This document shows, piece after piece, positions 16,733-25,736 of a DNA stretch of 44,610 bases. This stretch comes from Lichenicola sp964248625 (GTDB lineage: Bacteria; Pseudomonadota; Alphaproteobacteria; Acetobacterales; Acetobacteraceae): assembly GCA_964248625.1 (NCBI GenBank), contig CAXTZG010000021.1, positions 1 through 44,610 on the forward strand, read 5' to 3'. The position numbers were made by a program, and so were the translations under genes. The notes beneath the pieces were generated by a model. The model was not told the DNA's origin. It was given only the letters and a program-made list of their open reading frames with translations, and ran no database searches. How positions within the stretch are numbered: the stretch's first letter is position 1; every line of letters starts with the position of its first letter.

Positions 16733-17980
16733 TCAACCTGCGTGGCGGCCGACGCCGACGGGCAGCAGGATCTCCGGCGTGACCTCGTCGACATCGGCCA
16801 CGCCCAGCAGGGCGAGGTCGGTATCGATCTCCTTGCGCAGCAGCTTGATGGCATGCTCGACGCCCGCCTCGCCCGCGAGGGCTGCGGCAAACAGGAACGG
16901 CCGGCCGAGCAGCACGCAGTCCGCGCCGAGCGCCAGCGCCTTCAGGATGTCGGTGCCCCGCCGGAAGCCGCTATCGACGAACACGGTCATGTCGCCGCTC
17001 TCGCTCTTGACGTCGGCCAGCACTTCCATCGGCGACGCGGCGGTGTCGAGCTGGCGGCCGCCATGGTTGGACACGACGACGCCGTCGATCCCGGTCTGCC
17101 GGGCGATGCGGGCATCCTCCTTCGACAGGATGCCCTTGATAACGAAAGGCCCCCGCCAGTGCTTGCGGATCAGCTCGGCCTGCTCCCAGGAGAAGGCGGC
17201 GTGGCCGGTGACCGCTCCCAGCTTGCGCGAGAAGATGGTCGGATGATCCCGCGGCCCGATATTGCTGATCGACGGGATGCCCCGCCGCAGGATGGTGCGC
17301 GCCGCGGTCGAGGCGAGCCAGCGCGGATGGGTCAGGCCGTCATAGGCGAGGCGCGGCGTCGGGCGCAGCGGCATGGTGTAGCCGGTGCGTATGTTGTTCT
17401 CGCGGTTGGAGCCGACCGGGACGTCGACGGTGAGCATGAACACCTCGAGCCCCGCCGCGGCCACGCGCTCGCACATCTCGTGGATGTTCGTGGCGTCCGG
17501 CTGCTGATAGGCGGCGAACCAGGCGCCGGGGTTGTGACGCGCCAGCTCCTCCATCGGCGTGATGGAATTGGCGCTCAGGATGAACGGGATGTTGGCCTCG
17601 CGGGCGGCGCGCGCCATCCGGTTGTCGGCGTCGTAGCCGACCACGGCGGATGCGCCCATCGGCGCGATGGCAAACGGACTGGCATAGCGCCGGCCGAACA
17701 GCGTGACCGCCTGGCTGCGCTGCGAGACGTCGCGCAGGATCCGCGTGACCAGGTGCCAGGCCTGGAACGCCTCGCGGTTGTTGCGATAGGCCTCGCCCGA
17801 CTCCGCGCCGCCGGACACGTAGCCGTAGACGGCGCGGGGCAGGCGGGTGCGCACCGTGGCCTCGAAGTCGTCGAGGTTCAGCACGTGCCGGAGCAGCCGC
17901 TGGTGGCGTTTCGGCATGCTGCCCGAGGCGAACTCCGAGCTGGCCGGTATTGGACTGGCGGTGGCGGCGTGTGCGGACAT
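16733..17980 (-). CDS. FMN-dependent alpha-hydroxy-acid dehydrogenase/oxidase
   Basis: This 415-residue TIM-barrel flavoprotein belongs to the family of L-lactate dehydrogenase (LldD), lactate monooxygenase and mandelate dehydrogenase. It oxidises an L-2-hydroxy acid to the 2-oxo acid. Key motifs are SNHGGRQLD (catalytic His306 and Arg309), the FMN-phosphate loops VDSGFRRGTD (335-344) and LGRPF (358-362), and VIKGI with Lys282. There is no signal peptide. The ATG at 17980 is preferred because GGAG lies 6 nt upstream; an ATG at 17992 has none. It is the last gene of a leftward set with the SorC regulator and MtnK, starting 51 nt after mtnK. This suggests it handles a hydroxy acid derived from the same sugar. 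The exact substrate is unknown. Confidence 0.88.
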   Translation of the reverse strand: MSAHAATASPIPASSEFASGSMPKRHQRLLRHVLNLDDFEATVRTRLPRAVYGYVSGGAESGEAYRNNREAFQAWHLVTRILRDVSQRSQAVTLFGRRYASPFAIAPMGASAVVGYDADNRMARAAREANIPFILSANSITPMEELARHNPGAWFAAYQQPDATNIHEMCERVAAAGLEVFMLTVDVPVGSNRENNIRTGYTMPLRPTPRLAYDGLTHPRWLASTAARTILRRGIPSISNIGPRDHPTIFSRKLGAVTGHAAFSWEQAELIRKHWRGPFVIKGILSKEDARIARQTGIDGVVVSNHGGRQLDTAASPMEVLADVKSESGDMTVFVDSGFRRGTDILKALALGADCVLLGRPFLFAAALAGEAGVEHAIKLLRKEIDTDLALLGVADVDEVTPEILLPVGVGRHAG

Positions 17981-18030
17981 CCGGAACTCCATCGAAGAGG
18001 CTGGTCGGGCAGGGCAGGGCAGGGCGCGCG

Positions 18031-19236
18031 CTAGCGCCCGGCACCGAGCCTGCGCGCCATATCGGTGATCATGTGGATGCTGTCGACCCGCTCGGCTGAC
18101 AGCATGAGCCGTCGCGACAACAGCAGCGCCGCGGTTTCGCAGGCGGCGCGCTGCGTCCGGTCGCCGATCAGCTCGAAGTCGATGACGTGGGCCAGACCCA
18201 GGATGCGGCGCATCATCTCGACCGCGGCAAAGCCTGCCATGTCCTGGAACACGTCGCCGAGATCGGTGTCGGCCGCGGCCTCCCGGGCGCCAGCGGCGTG
18301 ACGGCAGAGGCGGGCGAAGCGCTCCCGAAAGCCGAGCCAGACCGCCTCGACGAGAGCGAGGATCCAGTCGCCATGACCGGGATCGGCACGGTGATGCCCG
18401 GCCTGCGCGAAGTAGCTCAGAAGCAGGTCGCCGAGGAGCACCCCGATATCGAATCCCATCGGCCCGTAGCAAACGAACTCGGGATCGATGATCTGCGTGT
18501 CGGTCGGCGTGACCATGATCGACGACGTGTGCAGATCGCCATGCAGCAGCGCCTGGGGCGTCTGCAGAAACCTCCGCCTGAGCCCGGCCACGCGCGAGCG
18601 CAGGTCCGCATCCTGCTTCAGCTCGACGACGAGAGGGTCCAGCTCCGGACGCGTCCAGCGGTTGCGCGAGGCGGAAAGCAGCGGCTCGGTGAACACGAGC
18701 GTGTCCGTGACCGCGAGCATCTCGTGATTGCCGCCAAAGCGGGCCGCCAGCGCCGCCCTGTCGGCGTCGCCCAGACATCGCCCCGAGGTGTGGAACAGGA
18801 TGTCGGCGAGATAGTCCGCCAGATGATCGGCAAGCCTGTCGAACCGCCTGCCTTCCAGAAGCGCGTTGCGCAGCGGCACGTGCGGGGCCAGCAGCTCCAT
18901 CGCGATGAAGCGGTCGACCGGATCGGCATGCAGGACCGCCGGAAGCCGGTCCGGCTGCAGCCGCCCGAACTCGCGAAGCGCCAGGCTCTCGTAGCAGGAC
19001 CGCAGCGTCGACAGCGGCCAGCTCTGCCCGACCAGCCGGAGGTAGGGAAGCGCCTGCTTGACGATCATCCCGCCGTCCGGTCCCGCCAGGCGGAAGACCA
19101 GGTTGAGATTGCCGTCGCCGATCTCGCGAATGGTCCAGCCGGCCGGTTGGCCGCCGAGGCGGCCCGCCAGCGCCGGCACGCCGCCGATCGCGTGTCGCAG
19201 GCTTTCCGCATCATGGACCCGGTAGCCGACCGGCAA
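18031..19236 (-). CDS. mtnK: S-methyl-5-thioribose kinase
   Basis: The protein has 401 residues with a TTG start at 19236. It phosphorylates methylthioribose at C1 using ATP, an early step of methionine salvage. Family landmarks are clear: EIGDGNLNLVF (38-48), IVKQALPYLRLVGQSWPL (58-75), the catalytic HGDLHTSSI (232-240), and DPEFVCYGPMGFDIG (251-265). The TTG is chosen because GAGGG lies about 5 nt upstream and the length then equals known MtnK proteins (about 400). The in-frame ATG at 19338 would add 34 residues with no family resemblance. Unusually, no mtnA, mtnB or other methionine-salvage gene is adjacent. The neighbours are a sugar regulator, a ribose-type importer and dehydrogenases, so the substrate may be another 5-modified ribose. 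Confidence 0.9.
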   Translation of the reverse strand: MPVGYRVHDAESLRHAIGGVPALAGRLGGQPAGWTIREIGDGNLNLVFRLAGPDGGMIVKQALPYLRLVGQSWPLSTLRSCYESLALREFGRLQPDRLPAVLHADPVDRFIAMELLAPHVPLRNALLEGRRFDRLADHLADYLADILFHTSGRCLGDADRAALAARFGGNHEMLAVTDTLVFTEPLLSASRNRWTRPELDPLVVELKQDADLRSRVAGLRRRFLQTPQALLHGDLHTSSIMVTPTDTQIIDPEFVCYGPMGFDIGVLLGDLLLSYFAQAGHHRADPGHGDWILALVEAVWLGFRERFARLCRHAAGAREAAADTDLGDVFQDMAGFAAVEMMRRILGLAHVIDFELIGDRTQRAACETAALLLSRRLMLSAERVDSIHMITDMARRLGAGR

Positions 19237-19354
19237 TGCGCCCTCAAGACGCCGCGATCTGGCTCTGTCCGACCGGTCATCAGGTTCTGGCTTCAACCGT
19301 GGACCCTGACAGCTGGAGAAGGCATGCAGGCGAGACATGTCGGGACGGGCGCCG

Positions 19355-20347
19355 TCAACCGGTCCTGCGGATCTCCTCCATCTCGTGCCGGCTGGCATCG
19401 TCGATGGTCAGGATCGCCTTGATGTTCCGGGCACTGGTCGCGAGCGTCCCGATGATGCCCGAGCGCAGCGAGGCAAGCAACGACAGGGTCTTGTTCTGCT
19501 CGCTGGCGATGGCAAGCACGTTGGGAATGCGCGCGTAGTCGGCGTGCGACAGGCCGATGATGCGGCGGCTGAGCTCGCGGGCGACCGGCCTGCCATAGGT
19601 GTCGAGAAAGTCGTAGCCGGACACGTCGGCCACGGCGCCGGCCAGGCGGGCCTGCGCGATCTCGACCGAGGAGTACCAGCCGATCCCGGCCATGTAGCTG
19701 TTCTCGCTGCAGTCGCCGATGCCGATCAGCGCCACGTCCGCCTTGCGCGCGCGCGTCAGCGTCTGCTGGACGATGACGTTGGCCATCAGCAGGCGGTGCA
19801 GCTCGGGATCGTGCACGTAGCCCGGGGCGTAGAGGGTCTCGCTCCGGCCGCCGAACCGGGCGGCGAGACGACGACAGACCTGATCCGAGTTGAAGGTATG
19901 GCCGACGCGGTTGGTGCCGCCGATCGCGCTGACGAAGGTGCAGCTGCGATGCGTCGCGCCGTCGAGCAGGTCGGCCACCGAGCCGAGATTGCGGCCCATG
20001 CCCACGGCGACGACCATGTCGTCGGACAGGATCTCCGCCATGTGGTCCGCCACCAGCTGGGCGACCGCCTTGCGCTGCAGGTCCTGGTCGTCATGATCGA
20101 TGGCGATCAGGGCTCGCTGGACGCCGAACCGCCGCCTGAGCTCCTGCTCCAGCTCCGACAGCTCCACCGGGTTGAGGTTGATCCGGATCGTGACCAGGCC
20201 CAGGTCGCGGGACTGCTTCAGCATCCGGCTGATCTTGGTACGCGACAGGCTCAGCGCCCGCGAGATCTCGTCCTGCGTCTTGCCCTCGTAGTAGTAGAGC
20301 CGGGCGACCAGGGTGATGAGCTTGATCTCGTCGGTCTCGATCCGCAT
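19355..20347 (-). CDS. SorC/DeoR-type sugar-binding transcriptional regulator
   Basis: This 330-residue protein has an N-terminal helix-turn-helix (about residues 20-45: YEGKTQDEISRALSLSRTKISRMLKQSRDLG). A SorC effector domain follows (VVAVGMGRNLGSVADLL, FVSAIGGTNR, ADVALIGIGD). Members respond to phosphorylated sugars, which fits the next gene encoding a sugar kinase. It starts 661 nt from the divergent RbsB-type gene and is followed 118 nt later by mtnK, so it probably controls both arms. A 16-base palindrome in the divergent region (20725-20740) is a candidate operator. Confidence 0.9.
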   Translation of the reverse strand: MRIETDEIKLITLVARLYYYEGKTQDEISRALSLSRTKISRMLKQSRDLGLVTIRINLNPVELSELEQELRRRFGVQRALIAIDHDDQDLQRKAVAQLVADHMAEILSDDMVVAVGMGRNLGSVADLLDGATHRSCTFVSAIGGTNRVGHTFNSDQVCRRLAARFGGRSETLYAPGYVHDPELHRLLMANVIVQQTLTRARKADVALIGIGDCSENSYMAGIGWYSSVEIAQARLAGAVADVSGYDFLDTYGRPVARELSRRIIGLSHADYARIPNVLAIASEQNKTLSLLASLRSGIIGTLATSARNIKAILTIDDASRHEMEEIRRTG

Positions 20348-20724
20348 GGTCAGCCTGCCCCGGCAGATGGCAGCCCGGCTGGTGCCGGGACCTCGGGCAG
20401 GCACGGCGCGGCGCGCTGTTGCGGATCGTCGAGACCATGGCGTGCATCGCCGGACAGGCGTGCCCGGTGGAGCCTGTTCGGCAGCGGGCAGGATGCCTCC
20501 AGGCTCAGCGGATGCGCGACGGCATCGCCATCCGCTGCGTCGAACTCTGCGACGTTGCCGTTCATGCCGCTGAACCCCCGCGTTTCGCTGCCGCATGATC
20601 GGGCATGGTGGAGGATGCTGCCAGTGGAGCGGCAGCCGGCAAATTCATTATTGCCGACCGCAGCGGGCATCTCGTCGACATGATCACCAGGCTTCCTAGG
20701 CACGGGTGCGCACCTGTCCGTCGA

Positions 20725-20740
20725 CTGCACTTCTGTGCAG
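20725..20740. promoter_or_regulatory. Candidate operator palindrome
   Basis: CTGCAC-TTCT-GTGCAG is a perfect 6-bp inverted repeat with a 4-base centre, in the divergent region next to a SorC-type regulator gene. It could be that regulator's binding site. The assignment rests only on symmetry and place. Confidence 0.35.
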
Positions 20741-20876
20741 AAGGTATGACGCGACTCGATCCGATCCTGCAAGTGTCATCGAATATAGACCAAGGCCACG
20801 CGGCCGCTCCTTCACCCGGCGATCATGGCTGCCCGATGCAGGGCGTCCCACCTGACGAGATTGGCGTCAGGACCGC

Positions 20877-20906
20877 TTGACACTCTGCGCGGACCTGACC
20901 GAACAT
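20877..20906 (+). promoter_or_regulatory. Possible sigma-70 promoter of the sugar importer
   Basis: TTGACA at 20877-20882 matches the -35 consensus fully. GAACAT at 20901-20906 (18-nt spacer) is a weak -10 match (3 of 6). It lies about 100 nt before the binding-protein start codon. Confidence 0.35.
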
Positions 20907-21007
20907 CTGTCCGTTCAACGCACATCCATGCGGATCGGACGCGCAAGGTGGCACAAAGCGACCGCACAGGAGCCCGCGCCACAGCAGCGCGGTCAGAGGG
21001 ATCGAAC

Positions 21008-22033
21008 ATGAAGCGTCGGGAATTTCTGGGAACCGTCGGGGCGGCAGCGGCCGCGTCGGCTTTGACAACGGCCTCCAGCCACGGCCAGGACAAGAAGCAC
21101 CTGATCGGCTACAGCGTCTCGACGCTGGCGAACCCGTTCTTCCAGGGTATGACGCGCGGCGTGGTGACCTCGGTCCGCGCGATCCCCGGCTTCTCGCTGC
21201 TCAACACCAATGCCAACGGCGACGCGAACGCGCAGGCGACGGCGGTGATCGACATGATCAACCGCGGCGCCGAGGCCTTGATCCTGAATGCGATCAACAG
21301 CAACGCGATTGTGCCGGTGGTCAACCAGGCCCGCAAGCGCGGCATTCCCGTCTTCACGCTGGATCGCGGCGCCGCCTGCGGCGACTGCCAGATCAACTTC
21401 CTGGAGACCGACAACATCGCCCTCGGCCGGGAAGGCGCGCAGTTCATCGCCCAGAAGCTCAAGGAGCGCTATGGCTCGGTGAAGGGCAACGTCGTCGACC
21501 TGATGGGGCTGCTGGGCAGCACGGCGGGCGACGCGCGCGAGAAGGGATTTGCCGACGAGTTCCACAAGATCGCGGCCGAGAATGCCGGCCTGAAGCTCAT
21601 CGCGCGCCAGGAGGGGCAGTTCAACCAGGAACGCTCCTTCAACCTGATGTCGCAGATCATGGCGGCCAACCCGACGATCGACGCGGTGTTCAACGGCAAC
21701 GACGACAATGCCGTGGGCGCCCTGCGGGCGGTCGAGCAGGGCGGCCGCCAGGCGCCGATCGGCGATCCCAAGCACATCATCATGATCGGCATCGACGGCA
21801 CCGAGCAGGCGCTCACCGCGATCCGGCGCGGCAGCCTCGATGCGACGCTGTCGCAGAACCCCCTCACCATGGCGGCGCAGTCCGTCGCCTACGTGTCCGA
21901 CTACTTCAACGGCAAGAAGTCCGACATCCCGGCGCATCAGTACTGGCCGCACTTCCTGGTCACCAAGGCCACCATCGACGGTCCGGCGGCCAAGACCTAC
22001 GGGCTCTGGGCCGACGATCTGCGGCGGTCCTGA
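21008..22033 (+). CDS. Periplasmic sugar-binding protein, ribose (RbsB) type
   Basis: This 341-residue type-I periplasmic binding protein starts with a twin-arginine-like signal (KRREFLG then an Ala-rich stretch, cleavage near residue 26). The mature part has the RbsB pattern: IGYSVSTLANPFFQGMTRGV, AVIDMINRGAEALILNAINSNAIVP, PVFTLDRGA, AVFNGNDDNAVGALRAVEQGG and IMIGIDGTEQAL. It delivers a sugar to the ATPase and permease encoded next. The neighbouring methylthioribose kinase suggests a pentose derivative as ligand. A Cys pair (ACGDC) after the ligand-binding loop is uncommon. It is the first gene of the rightward operon. Confidence 0.9.
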   Translation: MKRREFLGTVGAAAAASALTTASSHGQDKKHLIGYSVSTLANPFFQGMTRGVVTSVRAIPGFSLLNTNANGDANAQATAVIDMINRGAEALILNAINSNAIVPVVNQARKRGIPVFTLDRGAACGDCQINFLETDNIALGREGAQFIAQKLKERYGSVKGNVVDLMGLLGSTAGDAREKGFADEFHKIAAENAGLKLIARQEGQFNQERSFNLMSQIMAANPTIDAVFNGNDDNAVGALRAVEQGGRQAPIGDPKHIIMIGIDGTEQALTAIRRGSLDATLSQNPLTMAAQSVAYVSDYFNGKKSDIPAHQYWPHFLVTKATIDGPAAKTYGLWADDLRRS

Positions 22034-22038
22034 CGCCG

Positions 22039-23526
22039 GTGGGCGCGCTCCTCGAGGTCGAGGGGGTCGGCAAGTCGTTCCTCGGCATCACGGTGCTGTC
22101 CGACGTCAGCCTGCGCCTGAGCCGGGGCCAGGTGCACGGCGTCGTCGGCGAGAACGGCGCCGGCAAGTCGACCCTGATGAAGATCCTGGCCGGGATGTAC
22201 GAACCCGATGCCGGCATCATCAGGATCGAGGGCGAGGCGTTCCGGCCGAAAAGCCCCCGCGAGGCGATCGATGCCGGCATCATCGTCATCCACCAGGAGC
22301 TCAGCCTGTTCCCGGACCAGACGGTGGCCGAGAACATCTTCGCCGGCGCGCTGCCGGCCGGCGTGCCGGGCGTGATCTCGCGGCGCGCGCTCCTGCGCAA
22401 GACCCGCGAGGTGCTGGACGAGATCGGGCTGGACGTGTCGCCGTCCGCCCGGGTGAGGTCGCTGAGTCTGGCGCAGCAGCAGCTGGTCGAGATCGGCCGC
22501 GCGCTGTCCCGACAGGCGCGGGTCATCGTGATGGACGAGCCGACCGCCACCCTGACCGCGCACGAGTTCCGCCTGCTGGTCCGCACGATCGACAAGCTCA
22601 AGGCGGCCGGCGTCGGCATCATCTTCATCACCCATCATCTCGAGGAGATCTTCGAGATCTGCGACGACGCCACGGTGATGCGCGACGGGCGCACGGTGGA
22701 AACGCGCGCCATCGCCGAGTGGTCGGAAGAGTCGATCATCCAGGCGATGGTCAACCGCCCGATCGACAAGCTGTTTCCCAAGCGCGAGATCGAGCTCGGC
22801 GAGACGCTGCTCGCCGTCGAGAACCTTGCCTCCCCGGGCCGCTTCCAGGACGTCTCGTTCCAGGTCCGCGCAGGCCAGGTCTATGGCCTGGCCGGGCTGG
22901 TCGGCGCCGGGCGCACCGAGGTGCTCAAGGCGCTGTTCGGCGCGTTGCCGATCTCGCAGGGCCAGGTGACGGTGGAGGGACGCGCCTACCAGCCGCGCTC
23001 GCCGCGCGACGCGCTGTCGCACGGCATCGCCCTGGTGCCGGAGGATCGCAAGACCGAGGGCCTGCTGCTGGGCTTTCCGATCCGGCAGAACATCGCCCTG
23101 TCGACCCTGGGCAAGCTGTCGCGCTTCGGCTTCATCCTCCGCCCCGCCGCGATCCAGTCCCAGGCGGCCGGCCTGATCCGCAGCCTGCGCATCAAGGCGA
23201 CCTCCGCCGGCCAGGAGGTGCGTCGGCTGTCGGGCGGCAACCAGCAGAAGGTGGTTCTGGCCCGCGTCATCAGCGTGGGCCCGCGGGTGTTCCTGCTCGA
23301 CGAGCCGACGCGCGGCATCGATGTCGGCGCCAAGATCGAGGTCTACACGCTGATCGGCGACCTCGCGGCCAAGGGGGCCGCGATCCTCGTGGTGTCGTCG
23401 GACCTTCTCGAGCTGATCGGGCTTTGCGACACGATCGGCGTGCTCCGGTCCGGCCGCAAGACCGGCGAGCTCGATCGAACGCAGTTCAGCCAGGACAGGA
23501 TCATGTCCCTGGCCACAGCCGGGTGA
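22039..23526 (+). CDS. Sugar ABC transporter ATPase with two nucleotide-binding domains, RbsA type
   Basis: This 495-residue protein has two ABC domains in tandem. The first has Walker A GENGAGKST, signature LSLAQQQ and Walker B VIVMDEPTATLT. The second has the degenerate Walker A GLVGAGRTE usual for this subfamily, signature LSGGNQQK and Walker B VFLLDEPTRGID. It powers uptake by the RbsB/RbsC-type partners. The GTG at 22039 is the start that preserves the family N terminus, and it begins 5 nt after the binding-protein stop. Its stop overlaps the permease start (TGATG). Confidence 0.93.
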   Translation: MGALLEVEGVGKSFLGITVLSDVSLRLSRGQVHGVVGENGAGKSTLMKILAGMYEPDAGIIRIEGEAFRPKSPREAIDAGIIVIHQELSLFPDQTVAENIFAGALPAGVPGVISRRALLRKTREVLDEIGLDVSPSARVRSLSLAQQQLVEIGRALSRQARVIVMDEPTATLTAHEFRLLVRTIDKLKAAGVGIIFITHHLEEIFEICDDATVMRDGRTVETRAIAEWSEESIIQAMVNRPIDKLFPKREIELGETLLAVENLASPGRFQDVSFQVRAGQVYGLAGLVGAGRTEVLKALFGALPISQGQVTVEGRAYQPRSPRDALSHGIALVPEDRKTEGLLLGFPIRQNIALSTLGKLSRFGFILRPAAIQSQAAGLIRSLRIKATSAGQEVRRLSGGNQQKVVLARVISVGPRVFLLDEPTRGIDVGAKIEVYTLIGDLAAKGAAILVVSSDLLELIGLCDTIGVLRSGRKTGELDRTQFSQDRIMSLATAG

Positions 23527-24535
23527 TGCCTGACATGCCAGACGCTCAACACGCCGCCGCCGCCATCCGTCCGGCGCGCTCGTTCCGCCCGAACCTGTCC
23601 AACCTGTCGGGCGAGGTCACCATCTTCGCGGTGTTCGTGCTGATCGTGCTGTTCCTTGCCGTCACCACGCCGCAGTTCCTGACCACCGCCAACATCCTGG
23701 CGATCCTGGTGGCGACATCGCTGATCGCGGTGGTCGCCTGCGGGCAGACCTTCGTGATCATCACCGGCGGCATCGACCTGTCGTGCGGCTCGGTGGTGGC
23801 GCTGTCCGGCGTGGTGGCGGGGCTTGCGCTGCAGGCCGGGGCGTCCACGCCCGTGGGCATCCTGGCTGGCCTCGCCACGGGCCTCGCCTGCGGGTTCTTC
23901 AACGGGTTCGCCGTCACGTTCCTCAACATGAACCCGTTCATCGTGACGCTGTCGGTGCTGGCCATGGCGCGCGGCCTTGCCTTCATCGTCACCAACGGCA
24001 ACACCATCTTCGGCTTTCCCGACGCCTTCGACCGGCTCGGCGGCGGGCTGCTCGCGCATTTCCCGATCGCCGGCATCATCTCNNNNNNNNNNTGCTGGCA
24101 TTCTTCCTCTGCTTCCTGGTGCTGTCCAAGACCGTGCTCGGCAGCGAGATCTATGCCGTCGGCGGCAACCGGGAGGCGGCGCGCCTGGCGGGCATTCCGG
24201 TGTCGCGGACGCTGCTGGTCGTCTACCTGGTGTCGGGCGCGTTCGCAGGGCTCGGCGGCGTGATCCTGACCGGCCGCCTCGACTCCGCGCAGCCGATCGC
24301 AGCGACCGGCCTGGAGCTGAACGCGATCGCCGGCGTGGTCATCGGCGGCGCGTCGCTGTTCGGCGGGCGCGGCAGCATGCTCGGCACCATGATGGGCGTG
24401 CTGCTGATCGGCGTGATCAATAACGGCCTGACGCTGAACAACGTGCAGCCATTCTGGGTGCAGTTCATCCAGGGCGCCGTGATCTTCGCAGCCGTGCTGT
24501 TCGACTCCATCAACCAGAAGCGTCGCGTCGGCTGA
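23526..24535 (+). CDS. Sugar ABC transporter permease, RbsC type (interrupted by an assembly gap)
   Basis: This multi-helix inner-membrane permease has family motifs GQTFVIITGGIDLSCGSVVALSGVV, NGFAVTFLNMNPFIVTLSVLAMARGLAF and, after the gap, YAVGGNREAARLAGIPVSR. Near the C terminus are GVVIGGASLFGGRG and GVINNGLTLNNV. It forms the channel for the RbsB/RbsA-type partners. The ATG at 23526 overlaps the ATPase stop. Ten N at 24083-24092 fall in a periplasmic loop before the next helix. The downstream frame is displaced, which fits a missing length of 8 or 11 nt, so I read one intact gene. Confidence 0.9.
24083..24092. other. Assembly gap inside the RbsC-type permease gene
   Basis: Ten N. Two bases of a codon precede the gap and two follow it, so the true missing length should be 2 modulo 3 (8 or 11 nt fits best). 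Confidence 0.8.
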
Positions 24536-24584
24536 GCTCTCCCCCGGGGTTTTCATCCGGCAGCAGACCTAAGGATATGCAGCA

Positions 24585-25643
24585 ATGAAGTATCGCGTTC
24601 TCGGCCGCAGCGGACTGAAGGTTTCGGTTCTCACCATGGGCACCTTCACCTTCGGCGGCGAAGGCCCGTTCGCCATGGTCGGCAACCAGGGCGTGGCCGA
24701 TGCGCGCCGGCTGATCGACTGCTGCATCGATGGCGGCATCAACTTGTTCGATACCTCGAACATGTATTCCTCCGGGCGGTCTGAGGAGATCCTCGGCGAG
24801 GCGCTGGGCCCGCGCCGCAACGACATCCTGATCTCGTCGAAGGCGCGCATGCGCATCGGCGACGGCCCCAACGACGAGGGCGTTTCGCGCTACCACCTGA
24901 TCCGCGAGTGCGAGAAGAGCCTGGCCCGGCTCCGGACCGACGTCATCGACATCTACTACATGCACGAGTGGGACGGCATCACGCCTCCGGAGGAGACGCT
25001 GGAGGCGCTCGACCGTCTCGTGGCGCAGGGCAAGATCCGCTATGTCGGCTGCTCGAACTATTCCGGCTGGCACATCATGAAGTCGCTGGCGGTCAGCGAC
25101 CGCGACCGGCGGCCGCGCTTCGTCACCCAGCAGATCCACTACACGATCGAAGCGCGGGAAGCTGAATACGAGCTGCTGCCGATCGCCGTCGACCAGGGCC
25201 TCGGCGTCCTGGTCTGGAGCCCGCTCGCCGCCGGCCTGCTGACCGGCGCGCATCGCCGCGACCAGCCGCCTCCGGCCGGATCGCGGCAGGCGGCGGGTTG
25301 GACCGAGCCGCCGATCCGCGACATGGAGCGGCTCTGGACCATCGTGGACGCGCTGGTCGAGATCGGCGAGGCGCGCGGCGTGTCGGCGGCCCAGATCGCG
25401 CTGGCCTGGCTGCTCGAGCGGCCCGCGGTGAGTTCCCTCGTGGTCGGTGGCCTGAGCGAGACGCATTTCCGCGACAACATCGCGGCTGTCGAGCTGACCC
25501 TGACGGATGCGGAGCGCACCCGGCTGGACAAGGTCAGCGTCCTCCCCGCGATCTATCCCTACTGGCACCAGGGCCAGTTCGCGCGCGACCGCTTTGGTCC
25601 CGCCGACCTGGCGCTGCACCGCTACCTGCCGGTGGTCGGCTAG
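24585..25643 (+). CDS. Aldo/keto reductase
   Basis: This 352-residue cytoplasmic reductase resembles the YghZ/Kv-beta branch of the aldo/keto reductases (NADPH-dependent aldehyde or ketone reduction). The catalytic tetrad is visible as Asp56, Tyr61, Lys86 and His127. LGVLVWSPLAAGLLTG and the C-terminal cofactor region are typical. AAGGA stands 9 nt before the ATG. It lies 49 nt after the RbsC-type permease on the same strand, so it is probably the last gene of the importer operon. It may reduce an aldehyde released from the imported sugar. The substrate is not predictable. Confidence 0.88.
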   Translation: MKYRVLGRSGLKVSVLTMGTFTFGGEGPFAMVGNQGVADARRLIDCCIDGGINLFDTSNMYSSGRSEEILGEALGPRRNDILISSKARMRIGDGPNDEGVSRYHLIRECEKSLARLRTDVIDIYYMHEWDGITPPEETLEALDRLVAQGKIRYVGCSNYSGWHIMKSLAVSDRDRRPRFVTQQIHYTIEAREAEYELLPIAVDQGLGVLVWSPLAAGLLTGAHRRDQPPPAGSRQAAGWTEPPIRDMERLWTIVDALVEIGEARGVSAAQIALAWLLERPAVSSLVVGGLSETHFRDNIAAVELTLTDAERTRLDKVSVLPAIYPYWHQGQFARDRFGPADLALHRYLPVVG

Positions 25644-25690
25644 CGCCGCCGGCAGCCGGGACGAACCGGCCCGGCCGACCGCACGAACCG

Positions 25691-25736
25691 CCGGTCGCCC
25701 CCGTCATGGCCGNNNNNNNNNNTGGCCGGCGACCGG
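25691..25736. repeat. Inverted repeat flanking an assembly gap (N at 25713-25722)
   Basis: CCGGTCGCC (25691-25699) and GGCGACCGG (25728-25736) are perfectly complementary and surround ten N. The structure lies about 50 bases after the aldo/keto reductase stop. It may be the operon's terminator stem or a hairpin that blocked sequencing. No T tract follows. Confidence 0.5.

Larger units (their letters stand above)
20348..21007. promoter_or_regulatory. Long divergent regulatory region between the sorC-type regulator and the sugar importer
   Basis: There are about 660 bases with no believable gene on either strand. The open frames lack ribosome sites and family features, and the base composition is mixed, with AT-richer patches near 20640-20660 and 20765-20790. 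It holds a perfect palindrome (20725-20740) and a consensus-like -35 box (20877-20882). Confidence 0.5.
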
